The position numbers were made by a program, and so were the translations under genes. From contig JAEUAC010000302.1 of assembly GCA_019695455.1 (NCBI GenBank), forward strand, positions 1 through 6,432: a DNA stretch of 6,432 bases. The letters are read 5' to 3'. The stretch's first letter is position 1. Every line of letters starts with the position of its first letter. The stretch is from Methylorubrum extorquens. GTDB lineage: Bacteria > Pseudomonadota > Alphaproteobacteria > Rhizobiales > Beijerinckiaceae. Positions 1 through 6,341 of this stretch are shown here, in pieces. Below the pieces are notes generated by a model, which saw only the letters and a list, made by a program, of their open reading frames with translations, was not told where the DNA came from and did no database searches.

Positions 1-581
1 TGGCCCATCGTCTCGATGACGTGGTTGACCTGATGCGTCGTCTTCTCGCCGAGCTGCAGCACGACGACGCCCGTGAGCACCGAGACGAGCAGCACCTGGA
101 GGAGGTCGCCCCCCGCGAAGGCGTCGAAGAAGCTCTTCGGCACGAGGCCCAGGATGTGGGCGACGAACGAGTCCTTCTCGGCCGCTGCCGCGTAGGTGGC
201 CACCGCCTTCGGATCGAGCGAGGCGACGTTCGCGCCGAAGCCGCGGCCCGGCTGGACGATTTCGCCGACGAGCACGCCGACGAGGAGCGCCAGCGTCGAG
301 ACGACCTCGAAATAGACGAGCGCCTTCAGGCCCACGCGGCCGACCTTCTTCAGGTCGCCCATGGACGCGATGCCGTGCACGATGGTGCAGAAGATCACGG
401 GCGCGATCATCATCTTGATGAGCGCGATGAAGACGTCGCCCAGCCACTTCATCGATTTGGCGACGTCCGGCTTCAGCCAGCCGAGCAGGATGCCGAGCGC
501 GATGGCGATCAGGACCTGGACGTAGAGCTGGCGGTACCAGGGAATCCGGACCGGCCGGGGCGCCGCGATCGTGCCGTCCAT
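1..581 (-). CDS. dctA: C4-dicarboxylate:cation symporter DctA (3'-partial, N-terminal 193 residues)
   Basis: Inner-membrane symporter of the DAACS/glutamate transporter family that imports succinate, fumarate and malate with protons or cations. Seen: reading leftward from the ATG at 581, the protein begins MDGTIAAPRP and continues with hallmark DctA segments: YVQVLIAIALGILLG (20-34, TM1), LIKMMIAPVIFCTIVHGIA (54-72), ALVYFEVVSTLALL (87-100) followed by the conserved VQPG (109-112), and LLQVLLVSVLTG (160-171). These align without gaps that matter to the start of E. coli DctA, including its VIES-type motif (here VIET, 188-191). The start is supported by a strong Shine-Dalgarno, GGGAGGA (complement of 586-592). 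A family member is about 430-440 residues, so over half of the gene, including the substrate-binding hairpins, lies beyond base 1. It is transcribed divergently from bdhA. I found no convincing sigma-54 promoter of the kind known for rhizobial dctA. Confidence 0.95.
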   Translation of the reverse strand, partial: MDGTIAAPRPVRIPWYRQLYVQVLIAIALGILLGWLKPDVAKSMKWLGDVFIALIKMMIAPVIFCTIVHGIASMGDLKKVGRVGLKALVYFEVVSTLALLVGVLVGEIVQPGRGFGANVASLDPKAVATYAAAAEKDSFVAHILGLVPKSFFDAFAGGDLLQVLLVSVLTGVVVLQLGEKTTHQVNHVIETMG

Positions 582-749
582 ACTGTCCTCCCGGTTCGCT
601 GTTCGTCGCAGCCGGTCGGCATCCAGAACGCGCGATCCGCTCCGAACGCAAGAGGCCGCTTCACGCCCGCCCGCGTCTCCCGCCTCGATTTCGGGTGGCC
701 GGGCATGATATCGCATCGCACCATGACCCGGCAGGACGATGGGCCGGGC

Positions 750-754
750 AGGAG
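750..754 (+). promoter_or_regulatory. Shine-Dalgarno of bdhA (decides the start)
   Basis: AGGAG lies 8 nt before the ATG at 763. The alternative in-frame ATG at 739 has an AGGA only 2 nt upstream, too close to work, and would add eight residues (MGRAGEPV) that precede the normal start of short-chain dehydrogenases. The 763 start is therefore preferred. Confidence 0.75.
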
Positions 755-762
755 AACCCGTC

Positions 763-1548
763 ATGACGCTCAAGGGACGCAAGGCCGTGGTCACGGGGTC
801 GACCAGCGGCATCGGGCTCGCCTATGCGCGCGCCTTCGCGCAGGAAGGCGCGGACGTGATGATCAACGGCTTCGGCGAGGCCGGCGCCATCGAGGCGGAG
901 CGCGCCAGGATCGAGGCCGATTTCGGCGTGAAGGCCGTCTATTCGGCCGCCGACATGACCAAGCCGGACCAGATCGCCGCCATGGTGGCCGAGGCGGAGA
1001 CGACGTTCGGGGCGCTCGACATCCTGGTCAACAATGCCGGCATCCAGCACGTCTCGCCGATCGAGGACTTCCCGCCCGAGAAGTGGGACATGATCCTCGC
1101 CATCAACCTGTCGGCGGCGTTCCACGCCATGCGGGCGGCCATCCCGGGCATGAAGAGCCGCGGCTGGGGCCGCATCATCTCCACGGCCTCGGCCCACTCG
1201 CTCGTCGCCTCGCCCTTCAAGTCCGCCTACGTGTCGGCCAAGCACGCGATCGCGGGCCTCACCAAGACGGCCGCGCTCGAGCTCGCGACGCACAAGATCA
1301 CCGTGAACTGCATCTCCCCCGGCTACGTCTGGACGCCGCTGGTCGAGAAGCAGATCCCCGACACCATGAAGGCGCGCGGCCTGACCAAGGAGCAGGTCAT
1401 CCAGAACGTCATCCTGGAGGCGCAGCCGACCAAGGAGTTCGTGACCTCCGAGCAGGTCGCCGCCATCGCCGCGTTCCTGTGCTCCGACGCGGCCGCCCAG
1501 ATCACGGGCGCCAACATCTCCATCGACGGCGGCTGGACGGCCGCGTGA
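763..1548 (+). CDS. bdhA: 3-hydroxybutyrate dehydrogenase (SDR family)
   Basis: Cytosolic NAD-dependent oxidation of (R)-3-hydroxybutyrate to acetoacetate, the step that returns polyhydroxybutyrate breakdown products to acetyl-CoA metabolism. The 261-residue protein is a classical short-chain dehydrogenase of the family's usual length. Seen: the cofactor motif TGSTSGIG (11-18), NNAG (90-93), the catalytic tetrad Asn115, Ser143, Tyr156 and Lys160 (YVSAK), and the C-terminal IDGGWTA. Residues Gln95, His145, Lys153 and Gln197 sit where the substrate-carboxylate-binding Gln94, His144, Lys152 and Gln196 lie in Pseudomonas fragi 3-hydroxybutyrate dehydrogenase. This makes the specific call much stronger than a generic SDR. 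Further family signatures are GIQHVSPIE (93-101), FPPEKWD (103-109) and PGYVWTPLVEKQIPDT (186-201). The stop TGA overlaps the GTG start of the next gene, so translation of the two is probably coupled. It is the first gene of a rightward run and diverges from dctA. Confidence 0.96.
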   Translation: MTLKGRKAVVTGSTSGIGLAYARAFAQEGADVMINGFGEAGAIEAERARIEADFGVKAVYSAADMTKPDQIAAMVAEAETTFGALDILVNNAGIQHVSPIEDFPPEKWDMILAINLSAAFHAMRAAIPGMKSRGWGRIISTASAHSLVASPFKSAYVSAKHAIAGLTKTAALELATHKITVNCISPGYVWTPLVEKQIPDTMKARGLTKEQVIQNVILEAQPTKEFVTSEQVAAIAAFLCSDAAAQITGANISIDGGWTAA

Positions 1549-2603
1549 CCGGCCGCCCCGGGCCGTCCGGCCAGCTCCGCGGGCTCGCGGGCCCCAGGGC
1601 CGAGAAGACGATCTCGCTCGCCCTCCAGGGCGGCGGGGCGCACGGCGCCTACACGTGGGGCGTGCTCGATGCGCTGATCGAGGACGGCCGGCTCGCCTTC
1701 GAGGCGATCACGGGCGCGTCGGCCGGCGCCATGAACGCCGTCGTGATGGCGGACGGCTGGGTGGCCGGCGGTCCGGACGGCGCCCGCGCGGGGCTCGAGG
1801 CGTTCTGGCGCAAGGTCGCGCCGGACGGCGGGCTCTGCGAGGCCGAGCGACAGGTCTTCGAGGGCATCATCGGCTTCTGGACCGGCCCGGCCTCGCCCTT
1901 CGCGGCCTGGACCCGGCTCTTCCAGGGCCAGTTCAGCCCCTACGACAACCCGCTCGACATCAACCCGCTGCGCGACACGCTGAACGCCTGCGTCGATTTC
2001 GAGCGGCTGCGCCGGGCCGACATCCGCCTCTTCATCGGCGCGACCTCCGTCTGGACCGGCAAGATCAAGGTCTTCGAGACGCGGGAGCTCGATGCCGCCC
2101 ACGTCATGGCGTCGGCCTGCCTCCCCACCATCTTCCGGGCGGTCGAGATCGACGGCGAGCCCTATTGGGACGGGGGCTATTCGGGCAATCCCGCGATCTT
2201 TCCCCTGTTCTACAACGCGCACGGCGACGACGTGCTGCTCGTCCAGATCAACCCGATCGAGCGCCGCTCCACGCCGACCGGCGCGGCCGAGATCCAGAAC
2301 CGCCTGACCGAGATCAACTTCAACGCGGGGCTGCTGCGGGAACTGCGCGTGATCGACTTCGTCACGCGCCTGATCGACCAGGGGCAGATCTCGGACGCGG
2401 ACTACAAGCGCGTCCTGATGCACCGCGTCGGCGGCGGCGAGGCGCTCGAGCACTTCACGGCGTCGTCGCGCATGCAGGCGGACTGGAGCTTCTTCCTGGA
2501 GCTACGGGATCTCGGCCGCACGGCCGCCCGGGACTGGCTCGCCGCGCATTACGACGACGTCGGCGAGCGATCCACGCTCGACCTGAAGGCCGCCTACGCG
2601 TGA
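1545..2603 (+). CDS. Patatin-like phospholipase / serine acyl hydrolase
   Basis: A 352-residue member of the patatin-like family, whose enzymes cleave acyl esters with a Ser-Asp dyad. Seen: oxyanion-hole motif GGGAHGAY (29-36), nucleophile elbow GASAG with Ser59 (57-61), and the dyad aspartate in DGG (Asp209-Gly211). The C-terminal half carries EIQNRLTEINFNAGLLRELR (249-268), typical of bacterial patatins with the extra C-terminal domain annotated DUF3734. No signal peptide or membrane segment is visible, so it is probably cytosolic or peripheral. The only sensible start is the GTG at 1545: no other ATG, GTG or TTG occurs in frame before the oxyanion motif. It overlaps the bdhA stop by 4 nt (GTGA), and no strong ribosome site of its own is seen, suggesting reinitiation after bdhA. 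The natural substrate is unknown. Proximity to bdhA allows a role in polyhydroxybutyrate or membrane-lipid turnover, but that is inference. Confidence 0.93.
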   Translation: MTGRPGPSGQLRGLAGPRAEKTISLALQGGGAHGAYTWGVLDALIEDGRLAFEAITGASAGAMNAVVMADGWVAGGPDGARAGLEAFWRKVAPDGGLCEAERQVFEGIIGFWTGPASPFAAWTRLFQGQFSPYDNPLDINPLRDTLNACVDFERLRRADIRLFIGATSVWTGKIKVFETRELDAAHVMASACLPTIFRAVEIDGEPYWDGGYSGNPAIFPLFYNAHGDDVLLVQINPIERRSTPTGAAEIQNRLTEINFNAGLLRELRVIDFVTRLIDQGQISDADYKRVLMHRVGGGEALEHFTASSRMQADWSFFLELRDLGRTAARDWLAAHYDDVGERSTLDLKAAYA

Positions 2604-2622
2604 CGCGTCCGGGGCGGCGCCC

Positions 2623-3468
2623 GTGAGCCGGTTCCCGCCCGAGCGCATCGTCTGCCTCACGGAGGAGACGGTCGAGACGCTGTACCTCCTCGGCGAGGAG
2701 GACCGCATCGTCGGCGTCTCGGGCTACGCGGTCCGTCCGGCGAGGGTGCGGCGCGAGAAGCCGCGCGTCTCGGCCTTCACGTCGGCGGACCTGCCGAAGA
2801 TCCTGGCGCTGGCGCCCGACCTCGTCCTGACCTTCTCCGACCTGCAGGCCGACATCGTGCGCGACCTCGTGCGGGCCGGCATCGCGGTCCACGCCTTCAA
2901 CCAGCGCGACGTCGCCGGCATCCTGGCCATGATCCGGACGCTCGGCGCGCTCGTCGGCGCGGCCGGGCGCGCTGACGCGCTGGCCGACGCGCTCGCGCGC
3001 CGCCTGGAGGCGGTCGCGGCGTCCGCCGCGTCCGGCCCGTCGCCGCGCGTCTACTTCGAGGAATGGGACGAGCCGGCGATCTGCGGCATCGGCTGGGTGT
3101 CGGAGCTGATCGGCATCGCGGGCGGCCGGGACGTCTTCGCCGAGCGCGCCCGGAACGGCGGGGCGCGCGACCGGATCGTGACCGCCGCCGACGTGATCGC
3201 GGCGGCGCCGGAGGTCGTGCTGGGCTCCTGGTGCGGCAAGCGGTTCCGGCCGGAGCGCGTCGCGGCGCGCCCGGGCTTCGCGGCGCTGCCGGCCGTCCGG
3301 TCCGGCCGGGTGTTCGAGATCAAGTCGCCCCTGATCCTGCAGCCCGGCCCGGCCGCCCTGACGGACGGGCTCGACGCGATCCTGGCCTGTCTCGCCCGCC
3401 CGGGCGCGCCGCTTGCGCCGGGACCGGAGGAGGATCATAGGCCGGGCGAACCGGAGACCGATCCATGA
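2623..3468 (+). CDS. Cobalamin-binding-like protein (BtuF/periplasmic-binding fold, no signal peptide)
   Basis: A 281-residue protein with the two-lobe fold of class III substrate-binding proteins (BtuF/FhuD type, COG0614). Seen: PERIVCLTEETVETLYLLG (6-24) and DRIVGVS (27-33) form the usual first lobe. These are followed by DLPKILALAPDLVLT (56-70), a long linking helix around 100-130, and the second lobe with VYFEEWDEPAICGIGWVSELI (143-163), AGGRDVF (166-172) and AAPEVVLGSW (194-203). Relatives are commonly annotated as cobalamin-binding proteins. Unlike a true ABC-transporter component, it has neither signal peptide nor lipobox: the fold begins at residue 6. The tail from 259 is proline- and acid-rich and probably disordered. 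The start is a GTG with only a weak G-rich ribosome site, 19 nt after the patatin stop. No permease or ATPase gene lies beside it. The stop overlaps the GST start (ATGA). Ligand identity is unproven, and siderophore or other tetrapyrrole binding is possible. Confidence 0.85.
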   Translation: MSRFPPERIVCLTEETVETLYLLGEEDRIVGVSGYAVRPARVRREKPRVSAFTSADLPKILALAPDLVLTFSDLQADIVRDLVRAGIAVHAFNQRDVAGILAMIRTLGALVGAAGRADALADALARRLEAVAASAASGPSPRVYFEEWDEPAICGIGWVSELIGIAGGRDVFAERARNGGARDRIVTAADVIAAAPEVVLGSWCGKRFRPERVAARPGFAALPAVRSGRVFEIKSPLILQPGPAALTDGLDAILACLARPGAPLAPGPEEDHRPGEPETDP

Positions 3469-4151
3469 TGCGCTTCTATTTCAACCTCTCGCCGAACCCC
3501 ATGAAGGTGGCGCTCGCGCTCGCCGAGATGGGCCTCGACTACGAGGCGGTGCCGGTCGACACCCGCACGGGCGCGCAGTTCGCGCCGGACTTCCTGGCCG
3601 TCAATCCGAACGGCAAGGTGCCGGCCCTCGTGGACGGCGACGCGACCATCTTCGATTCGAACGCGATCCTGCTCCATCTCGCCGAGAAGACCGGCCGCTT
3701 CGGCCCGGGCGACGGCGCGAAGGCCCGGGGCGACTTCCTGTCCTGGCTCATGTTCGTCGCGACCGGCATCGGCCCGTTCTCCGGCCAGGCCGTGCACTTC
3801 AAGCATTTCGCGCCCGAGAAGGTGCCCTACGCCCACGAGCGCTACCAGTTCGAGGCGGACCGCCATTACGGCATCCTCGACGCCCGCCTCGCGGCCTCGC
3901 GCTACGTCGCCGGCGACACCTACACGGTCGTCGACATGGCGGTCTGGGGCTGGGCCCGGATGGTGCCGTTCATCCTCGGCGACGAGGCCTGGACCCGCTA
4001 CCCGAACCTGAAGCGCCTGCAGGACGAGATCTCGGCCCGTCCGGCCGCGGCGGCCGTCGAGGCCCTGCGGACGCAGCACGGCCCCGCCTTCAAGGCCGAC
4101 ATGGACGCGGCCGCCCGGGCGGTCATGTTCAAGCACCTCAAGGCGGCCTGA
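3465..4151 (+). CDS. Glutathione S-transferase family protein
   Basis: A 228-residue cytosolic GST, the normal size for the superfamily. It resembles the Ure2/YfcG-like bacterial branch, whose members use glutathione for conjugation or disulfide reduction. Seen: an N-terminal thioredoxin-like domain (about 1-80) with NLSPNPMKV (7-15) in the place of the catalytic loop (Ser9 and Asn11 are candidates for the glutathione-activating residue), VNPNGKVPAL with cis-Pro53, and the gamma-glutamyl-binding pair Asp64-Ser65 in DSNAILLHLAEK. The helical C-terminal domain follows from about 88, with the N-capping box TVVD (154-157) and a conserved tail helix. Of the two adjacent ATG codons (3465 and 3468), the first is favoured because GGAG at 3453-3456 lies 8 nt upstream. 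It overlaps the preceding gene by 4 nt (ATGA), which suggests coupled translation. The substrate cannot be told from sequence. Confidence 0.93.
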   Translation: MMRFYFNLSPNPMKVALALAEMGLDYEAVPVDTRTGAQFAPDFLAVNPNGKVPALVDGDATIFDSNAILLHLAEKTGRFGPGDGAKARGDFLSWLMFVATGIGPFSGQAVHFKHFAPEKVPYAHERYQFEADRHYGILDARLAASRYVAGDTYTVVDMAVWGWARMVPFILGDEAWTRYPNLKRLQDEISARPAAAAVEALRTQHGPAFKADMDAAARAVMFKHLKAA

Positions 4152-4162
4152 ACCGCCCCGAT

Positions 4163-4187
4163 GGCGGGCGGCCCGGGGCCGCCCGCC
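4163..4187. terminator. GC-rich hairpin between convergent genes, possible bidirectional terminator
   Basis: A perfect 10-bp inverted repeat, GGCGGGCGGC / GCCGCCCGCC, encloses a 5-nt CCGGG loop. It begins 12 nt after the GST stop and ends 7 nt before the FKBP stop on the other strand. No T-run follows on either side, so it is not a textbook intrinsic terminator. Its position between converging genes still makes transcription ending or mRNA 3'-end protection the likely role. Confidence 0.6.
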
Positions 4188-4194
4188 CGACGGC

Positions 4195-4611
4195 TCAGCG
4201 CGCGCCGAGCAGCTCCACGTCGAAGATCAGCGTGGCGTTCGGCGGGATGACGCCGCCGGCGCCCCGGGCGCCGTAGCCGAGCGCGGCCGGGATCACGAGG
4301 GTGCGGCGGCCGCCGACCTTCATGGAGGCCACGCCCTCGTCCCAGCCCGCGATGACGCGGCCCTGACCGAGCGGGAACGAGAAGGGCTGACCGCGATCGC
4401 GCGACGAATCGAACTTCTGGCCGGGCTTGCCGCCCTCGTCGAGCCAGCCCGTGTAGTGCACCGACACGGTCTGGCCGGCCTGCGGGGAGGGCCCGGTTCC
4501 CACCACCTGGTCGGTGTAGCGGAGGCCGGAGGGCGTCGTCACGGGTTCGGCGGCGTCGGCTGTGCTCATGGCGAGAATCAAGGCTCCGAAAAGGGCGAGG
4601 CGGCGGTTCAT
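4195..4611 (-). CDS. FKBP-type peptidyl-prolyl cis-trans isomerase, exported
   Basis: A 138-residue single-domain FKBP that speeds cis-trans isomerisation of X-Pro bonds in folding proteins, probably in the periplasm. Seen: an N-terminal signal peptide, MNRRLALFGALILAMSTADA, with likely cleavage after Ala20 (ADA|AE), then one FKBP domain to the C-terminus. The active-site residues of human FKBP12 are matched: Tyr53, Phe67, Asp68, Phe77, Val86, Ile87, Trp90, Tyr113 and Phe130. They lie within motifs such as VHYTGWL (51-57), KFDSSRDR (66-73), GWDEGV (89-94) and GVIPPNATLIFDVELL (120-135). A short insertion before KFDSS is usual in bacterial members. The ATG at 4611 is preceded by GGAGGA (complement of 4615-4620), only about 4 nt away. 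Reading further upstream would run through the antisense strand of the tRNA and is not real. The gene is convergent with the GST gene and divergent from the tRNA. Confidence 0.96.
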   Translation of the reverse strand: MNRRLALFGALILAMSTADAAEPVTTPSGLRYTDQVVGTGPSPQAGQTVSVHYTGWLDEGGKPGQKFDSSRDRGQPFSFPLGQGRVIAGWDEGVASMKVGGRRTLVIPAALGYGARGAGGVIPPNATLIFDVELLGAR

Positions 4612-4636
4612 GCGTCCTCCGACAGGGATCCCCGCC

Positions 4637-4665
4637 CCTATCGCCCCTCCGCCGCACCGGAGCAA
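4637..4665 (-). promoter_or_regulatory. Weak candidate promoter for the FKBP gene
   Basis: On the minus strand TTGCTC (complement of 4660-4665) and GATAGG (complement of 4637-4642) stand 17 nt apart, 25 nt or so ahead of the FKBP ATG. Each box matches only three of six sigma-70 consensus positions. The spacing and position are right, but such a match can arise by chance. For the tRNA on the other strand, TAGAAG at 4714-4719 is an equally weak -10 candidate without a good -35 box. Confidence 0.25.
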
Positions 4666-4739
4666 GGACACCGCAGGCCCGAAAAACCGCTTCCCCCCGG
4701 GCCGCGCCTGGCTTAGAAGCGTCCCGACCATCCAGGCAT

Positions 4740-4816
4740 GCACCCGTAGCTCAGCTGGATAGAGCGTTGCCCTCCGAAGGCAAAGGTCACACGTTCGAAT
4801 CGTGTCGGGTGCGCCA
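4740..4816 (+). tRNA. tRNA-Arg (anticodon CCG)
   Basis: A complete 77-nt cloverleaf can be folded by eye. The acceptor stem pairs GCACCCG (4740-4746) with CGGGTGC (4806-4812), followed by discriminator G4813 and an encoded CCA (4814-4816). The D arm is GCTC/GAGC. The anticodon stem TTGCC/GGCAA encloses the loop CTCCGAA, giving anticodon CCG at 4774-4776, which reads the arginine codon CGG. The T arm ACACG/CGTGT encloses TTCGAAT. CGG is a frequent codon in a genome this rich in GC. The gene stands alone and is divergent from the FKBP gene. Confidence 0.98.
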
Positions 4817-5291
4817 CTGGAGCCGGGATCAGCCGTCGAGGCGTCGACCGGCGGCGCCTGACCAACTCCCTCCTGTGGCTCCGCCGGCTGGCGTCGCTCT
4901 CCCTTCGTCGCCCTCGTAGGGACGGTCGCGTGGCTGAACGCGGGCATCGACGGCTCGCGAAATCTCCCTGCTCCGGGAACGTCCGACCCGACGGCGGCGA
5001 TATGATCCGTCCCGGTCCGGTCGGGCAGGGGCGCGGTGGCGTCGGACCGTCTGGTCCTCGCGACGCGCGCATGCCGTGAGCGCGCCGGAACGGCGTCGTC
5101 CTTTCCGCCTCGCCACGTTCAACGCGAACGACGCCCGCCGACGGCAGCCGAACCTTCCCGCCTGGATCGAGATCCTCCGACCGTCGGCCCGGACGGCCGG
5201 AACCCCGCGGAGCGCGGCCTGTTGGTGTCGGCTGCAGCATCGCTTGGGTCGTCCCGGCCGTCGTGCACGCCATGACAGGACGGCATCCACC
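4817..5291. other. 475-nt stretch without an intact gene, downstream of the tRNA
   Basis: Between the tRNA and the hydrolase no frame on either strand gives a protein I can recognise, apart from the exonuclease III-like fragment at 5103-5189. The first 30 nt after the tRNA include a small inverted repeat, GTCGA-GGCG-TCGAC, too short and without a T-run to call a terminator. There is no repeat of the tRNA 3' end and no transposase motif. The promoter of the hydrolase should lie in this stretch but is not evident. The whole looks like decayed former coding sequence. Confidence 0.6.
5103..5189 (+). pseudogene. Remnant of an exonuclease III-like (EEP family) N-terminus
   Basis: The frame reads FRLATFNANDARRR (5103-5144), then QPNLPAWIEILRPSA (5145-5189). 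This matches the start of exonuclease III (XthA-type) proteins, which typically run M-R/K-I-A-T-F/W-N-x-N, then R-x-P-N-L-L-x-W-L/I-E, then R-P-D-V-V-C-L-Q-E. The usual initiator position carries TTC instead of ATG. The match stops just where the catalytic LQE glutamate segment should follow, and no downstream exonuclease III motif appears in any frame nearby. The fragment happens to be open in frame with the following hydrolase, so a gene finder could fuse them from the GTG at 5076 into a false 421-residue product. The remnant reading is inference from motif resemblance over about 28 residues. Confidence 0.6.
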
Positions 5292-6341
5292 ATGACCTCA
5301 CGTCGATCGCGCCAGCGCATCATGAGATCCCGGGCCGCCGCGGCGGCGCCGCCGGCTCTGTTCTCGGCGGCACGCGGATCCGTCGCCCCCTACATGGTCG
5401 GGCTGGCGGCCGTCGGCGCTGCGCTCGGCGCCATGGCGCTGGCGAACCGGCATCTCGCCGAGCGGGCCGAGGCCGCCCATCCGCCCGAAGGGCGGTTCGT
5501 CGAGGTCGGCGGCGTCCGTCTCCATTATGTCGAGGCCGGCCGCGGCCCGCCCGTCGTGCTGCTGCACGGCAACGGCAGCATGATCCAGGATTTCGCGTCC
5601 AGCGGCCTGATCGAGCGCGCCGCGCGGCGGCATCGGGTGATCGCCTTCGATCGGCCGGGCTACGGGCACAGCGAACGGCCCCGCCACACGATCTGGACCG
5701 ACCGGGCCCAGGCCGCCCTCGTGGCGGCCGCGCTCGCCGAGCTCGGCGTCCGCAAGGCCACCGTGCTCGGCCATTCCTGGGGATGCTCGGTCGCCGTCGC
5801 CCTGGCGAGGTTCCACCCCGAGGCCGTCGGGGCGCTCGTCCTCGCGTCCGGCTACTTCTACCCGAGCGTCCGGGCCGACGTCGTGGCGGCGTCGGGGCCG
5901 GCCGTGCCCGTTCTGGGCGACGTCTTGCGCTACACGGTCGCGCCGCTCCTCGCCCGGCTCGTCTGGCCCGCGGCGACGCGCAAGATCTTCGCGCCGGCGC
6001 CCGTCCCGTCCCGGTTCGACGGCTTTCCGAAGGCGATGGCCGTCCGGCCCTCCCAGATCCGCGCCAGCGCCGCCGAGGCCGCCCTCATGATCCCGGACGC
6101 CTACGCGGCGAGCGGCCACTACGCCTCGCTCGACCTGCCGGTCGTCATCATCGCGGGCGAAGGCGACCGCGTCGTCGACATCGACGACCAGTCCGGCCGC
6201 CTGCACAACGAGGTGCCCGGCAGCATCCTGCATCGCGTGCCGGATTGCGGCCACATGGTCCACCAGACCGCCCCGGATGCCGTCATGGCGGCCATCGACG
6301 AGGCCTCCGCCCTTTCGACCAGACGAGGACGCACCGCATGA
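5292..6341 (+). CDS. Alpha/beta hydrolase with N-terminal membrane anchor
   Basis: A 349-residue protein of the alpha/beta hydrolase fold family. Seen: a basic N-terminus followed by a hydrophobic stretch at about 31-51 (VAPYMVGLAAVGAALGAMALA), likely one membrane-anchoring helix. The catalytic domain starts at about 68 (RFVEVGGVRLHYVEAG). It shows the oxyanion-side motif HGNG (92-95), FDRPGYGHSERP (119-130), the nucleophile elbow GHSWG with Ser162 (160-164), a likely acid Asp292 in GEGDRVVD, and the catalytic histidine His321 in CGHMVH. A cap region lies about 188-275. A serine nucleophile points to an esterase-, lipase- or lactonase-like hydrolase; the substrate is unknown. The ATG at 5292 has AGGA at 5277-5280, 11 nt upstream. 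The ATG at 5322 is an alternative without a ribosome site. The frame is open further upstream, but that part holds the exonuclease remnant. The stop overlaps the next gene (ATGA). Confidence 0.88.
   Translation: MTSRRSRQRIMRSRAAAAAPPALFSAARGSVAPYMVGLAAVGAALGAMALANRHLAERAEAAHPPEGRFVEVGGVRLHYVEAGRGPPVVLLHGNGSMIQDFASSGLIERAARRHRVIAFDRPGYGHSERPRHTIWTDRAQAALVAAALAELGVRKATVLGHSWGCSVAVALARFHPEAVGALVLASGYFYPSVRADVVAASGPAVPVLGDVLRYTVAPLLARLVWPAATRKIFAPAPVPSRFDGFPKAMAVRPSQIRASAAEAALMIPDAYAASGHYASLDLPVVIIAGEGDRVVDIDDQSGRLHNEVPGSILHRVPDCGHMVHQTAPDAVMAAIDEASALSTRRGRTA

Noticed and set aside
582..762. Possible sigma-54 promoter (GG-N10-GC) for dctA, as known in rhizobia
   Set aside because: The only TTGC-type element on the minus strand of this gap lacks the GG at the required distance, so no site is claimed.
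21..1544. A long rightward open frame continuing upstream of the patatin gene, giving an 860-residue protein
   Set aside because: The first part is antisense to dctA and the middle is out of frame with the clearly real bdhA. The sequence is Arg/His/Asp-rich shadow typical of high-GC DNA; only the part from 1545 is a gene.
1323..3438. Long leftward open frames opposite the patatin and BtuF-like genes
   Set aside because: They are low-complexity, Arg/Gly/Asp-rich mirror frames of confident plus-strand genes, with no recognisable domain.
3063..3440. Arg-rich alternative rightward open frame inside the BtuF-like gene
   Set aside because: It has no domain signature, and the overlapping frame carries clear substrate-binding-protein motifs.
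4612..5273. Leftward open frames across the tRNA, containing peptides such as DTIRTCDLCLRRATLYPAEL and HPTRFERVTFAFGGQ
   Set aside because: These are translations of the antisense strand of tRNA-Arg, a well-known source of spurious database proteins. The FKBP signal peptide and ribosome site fix its true start at 4611.
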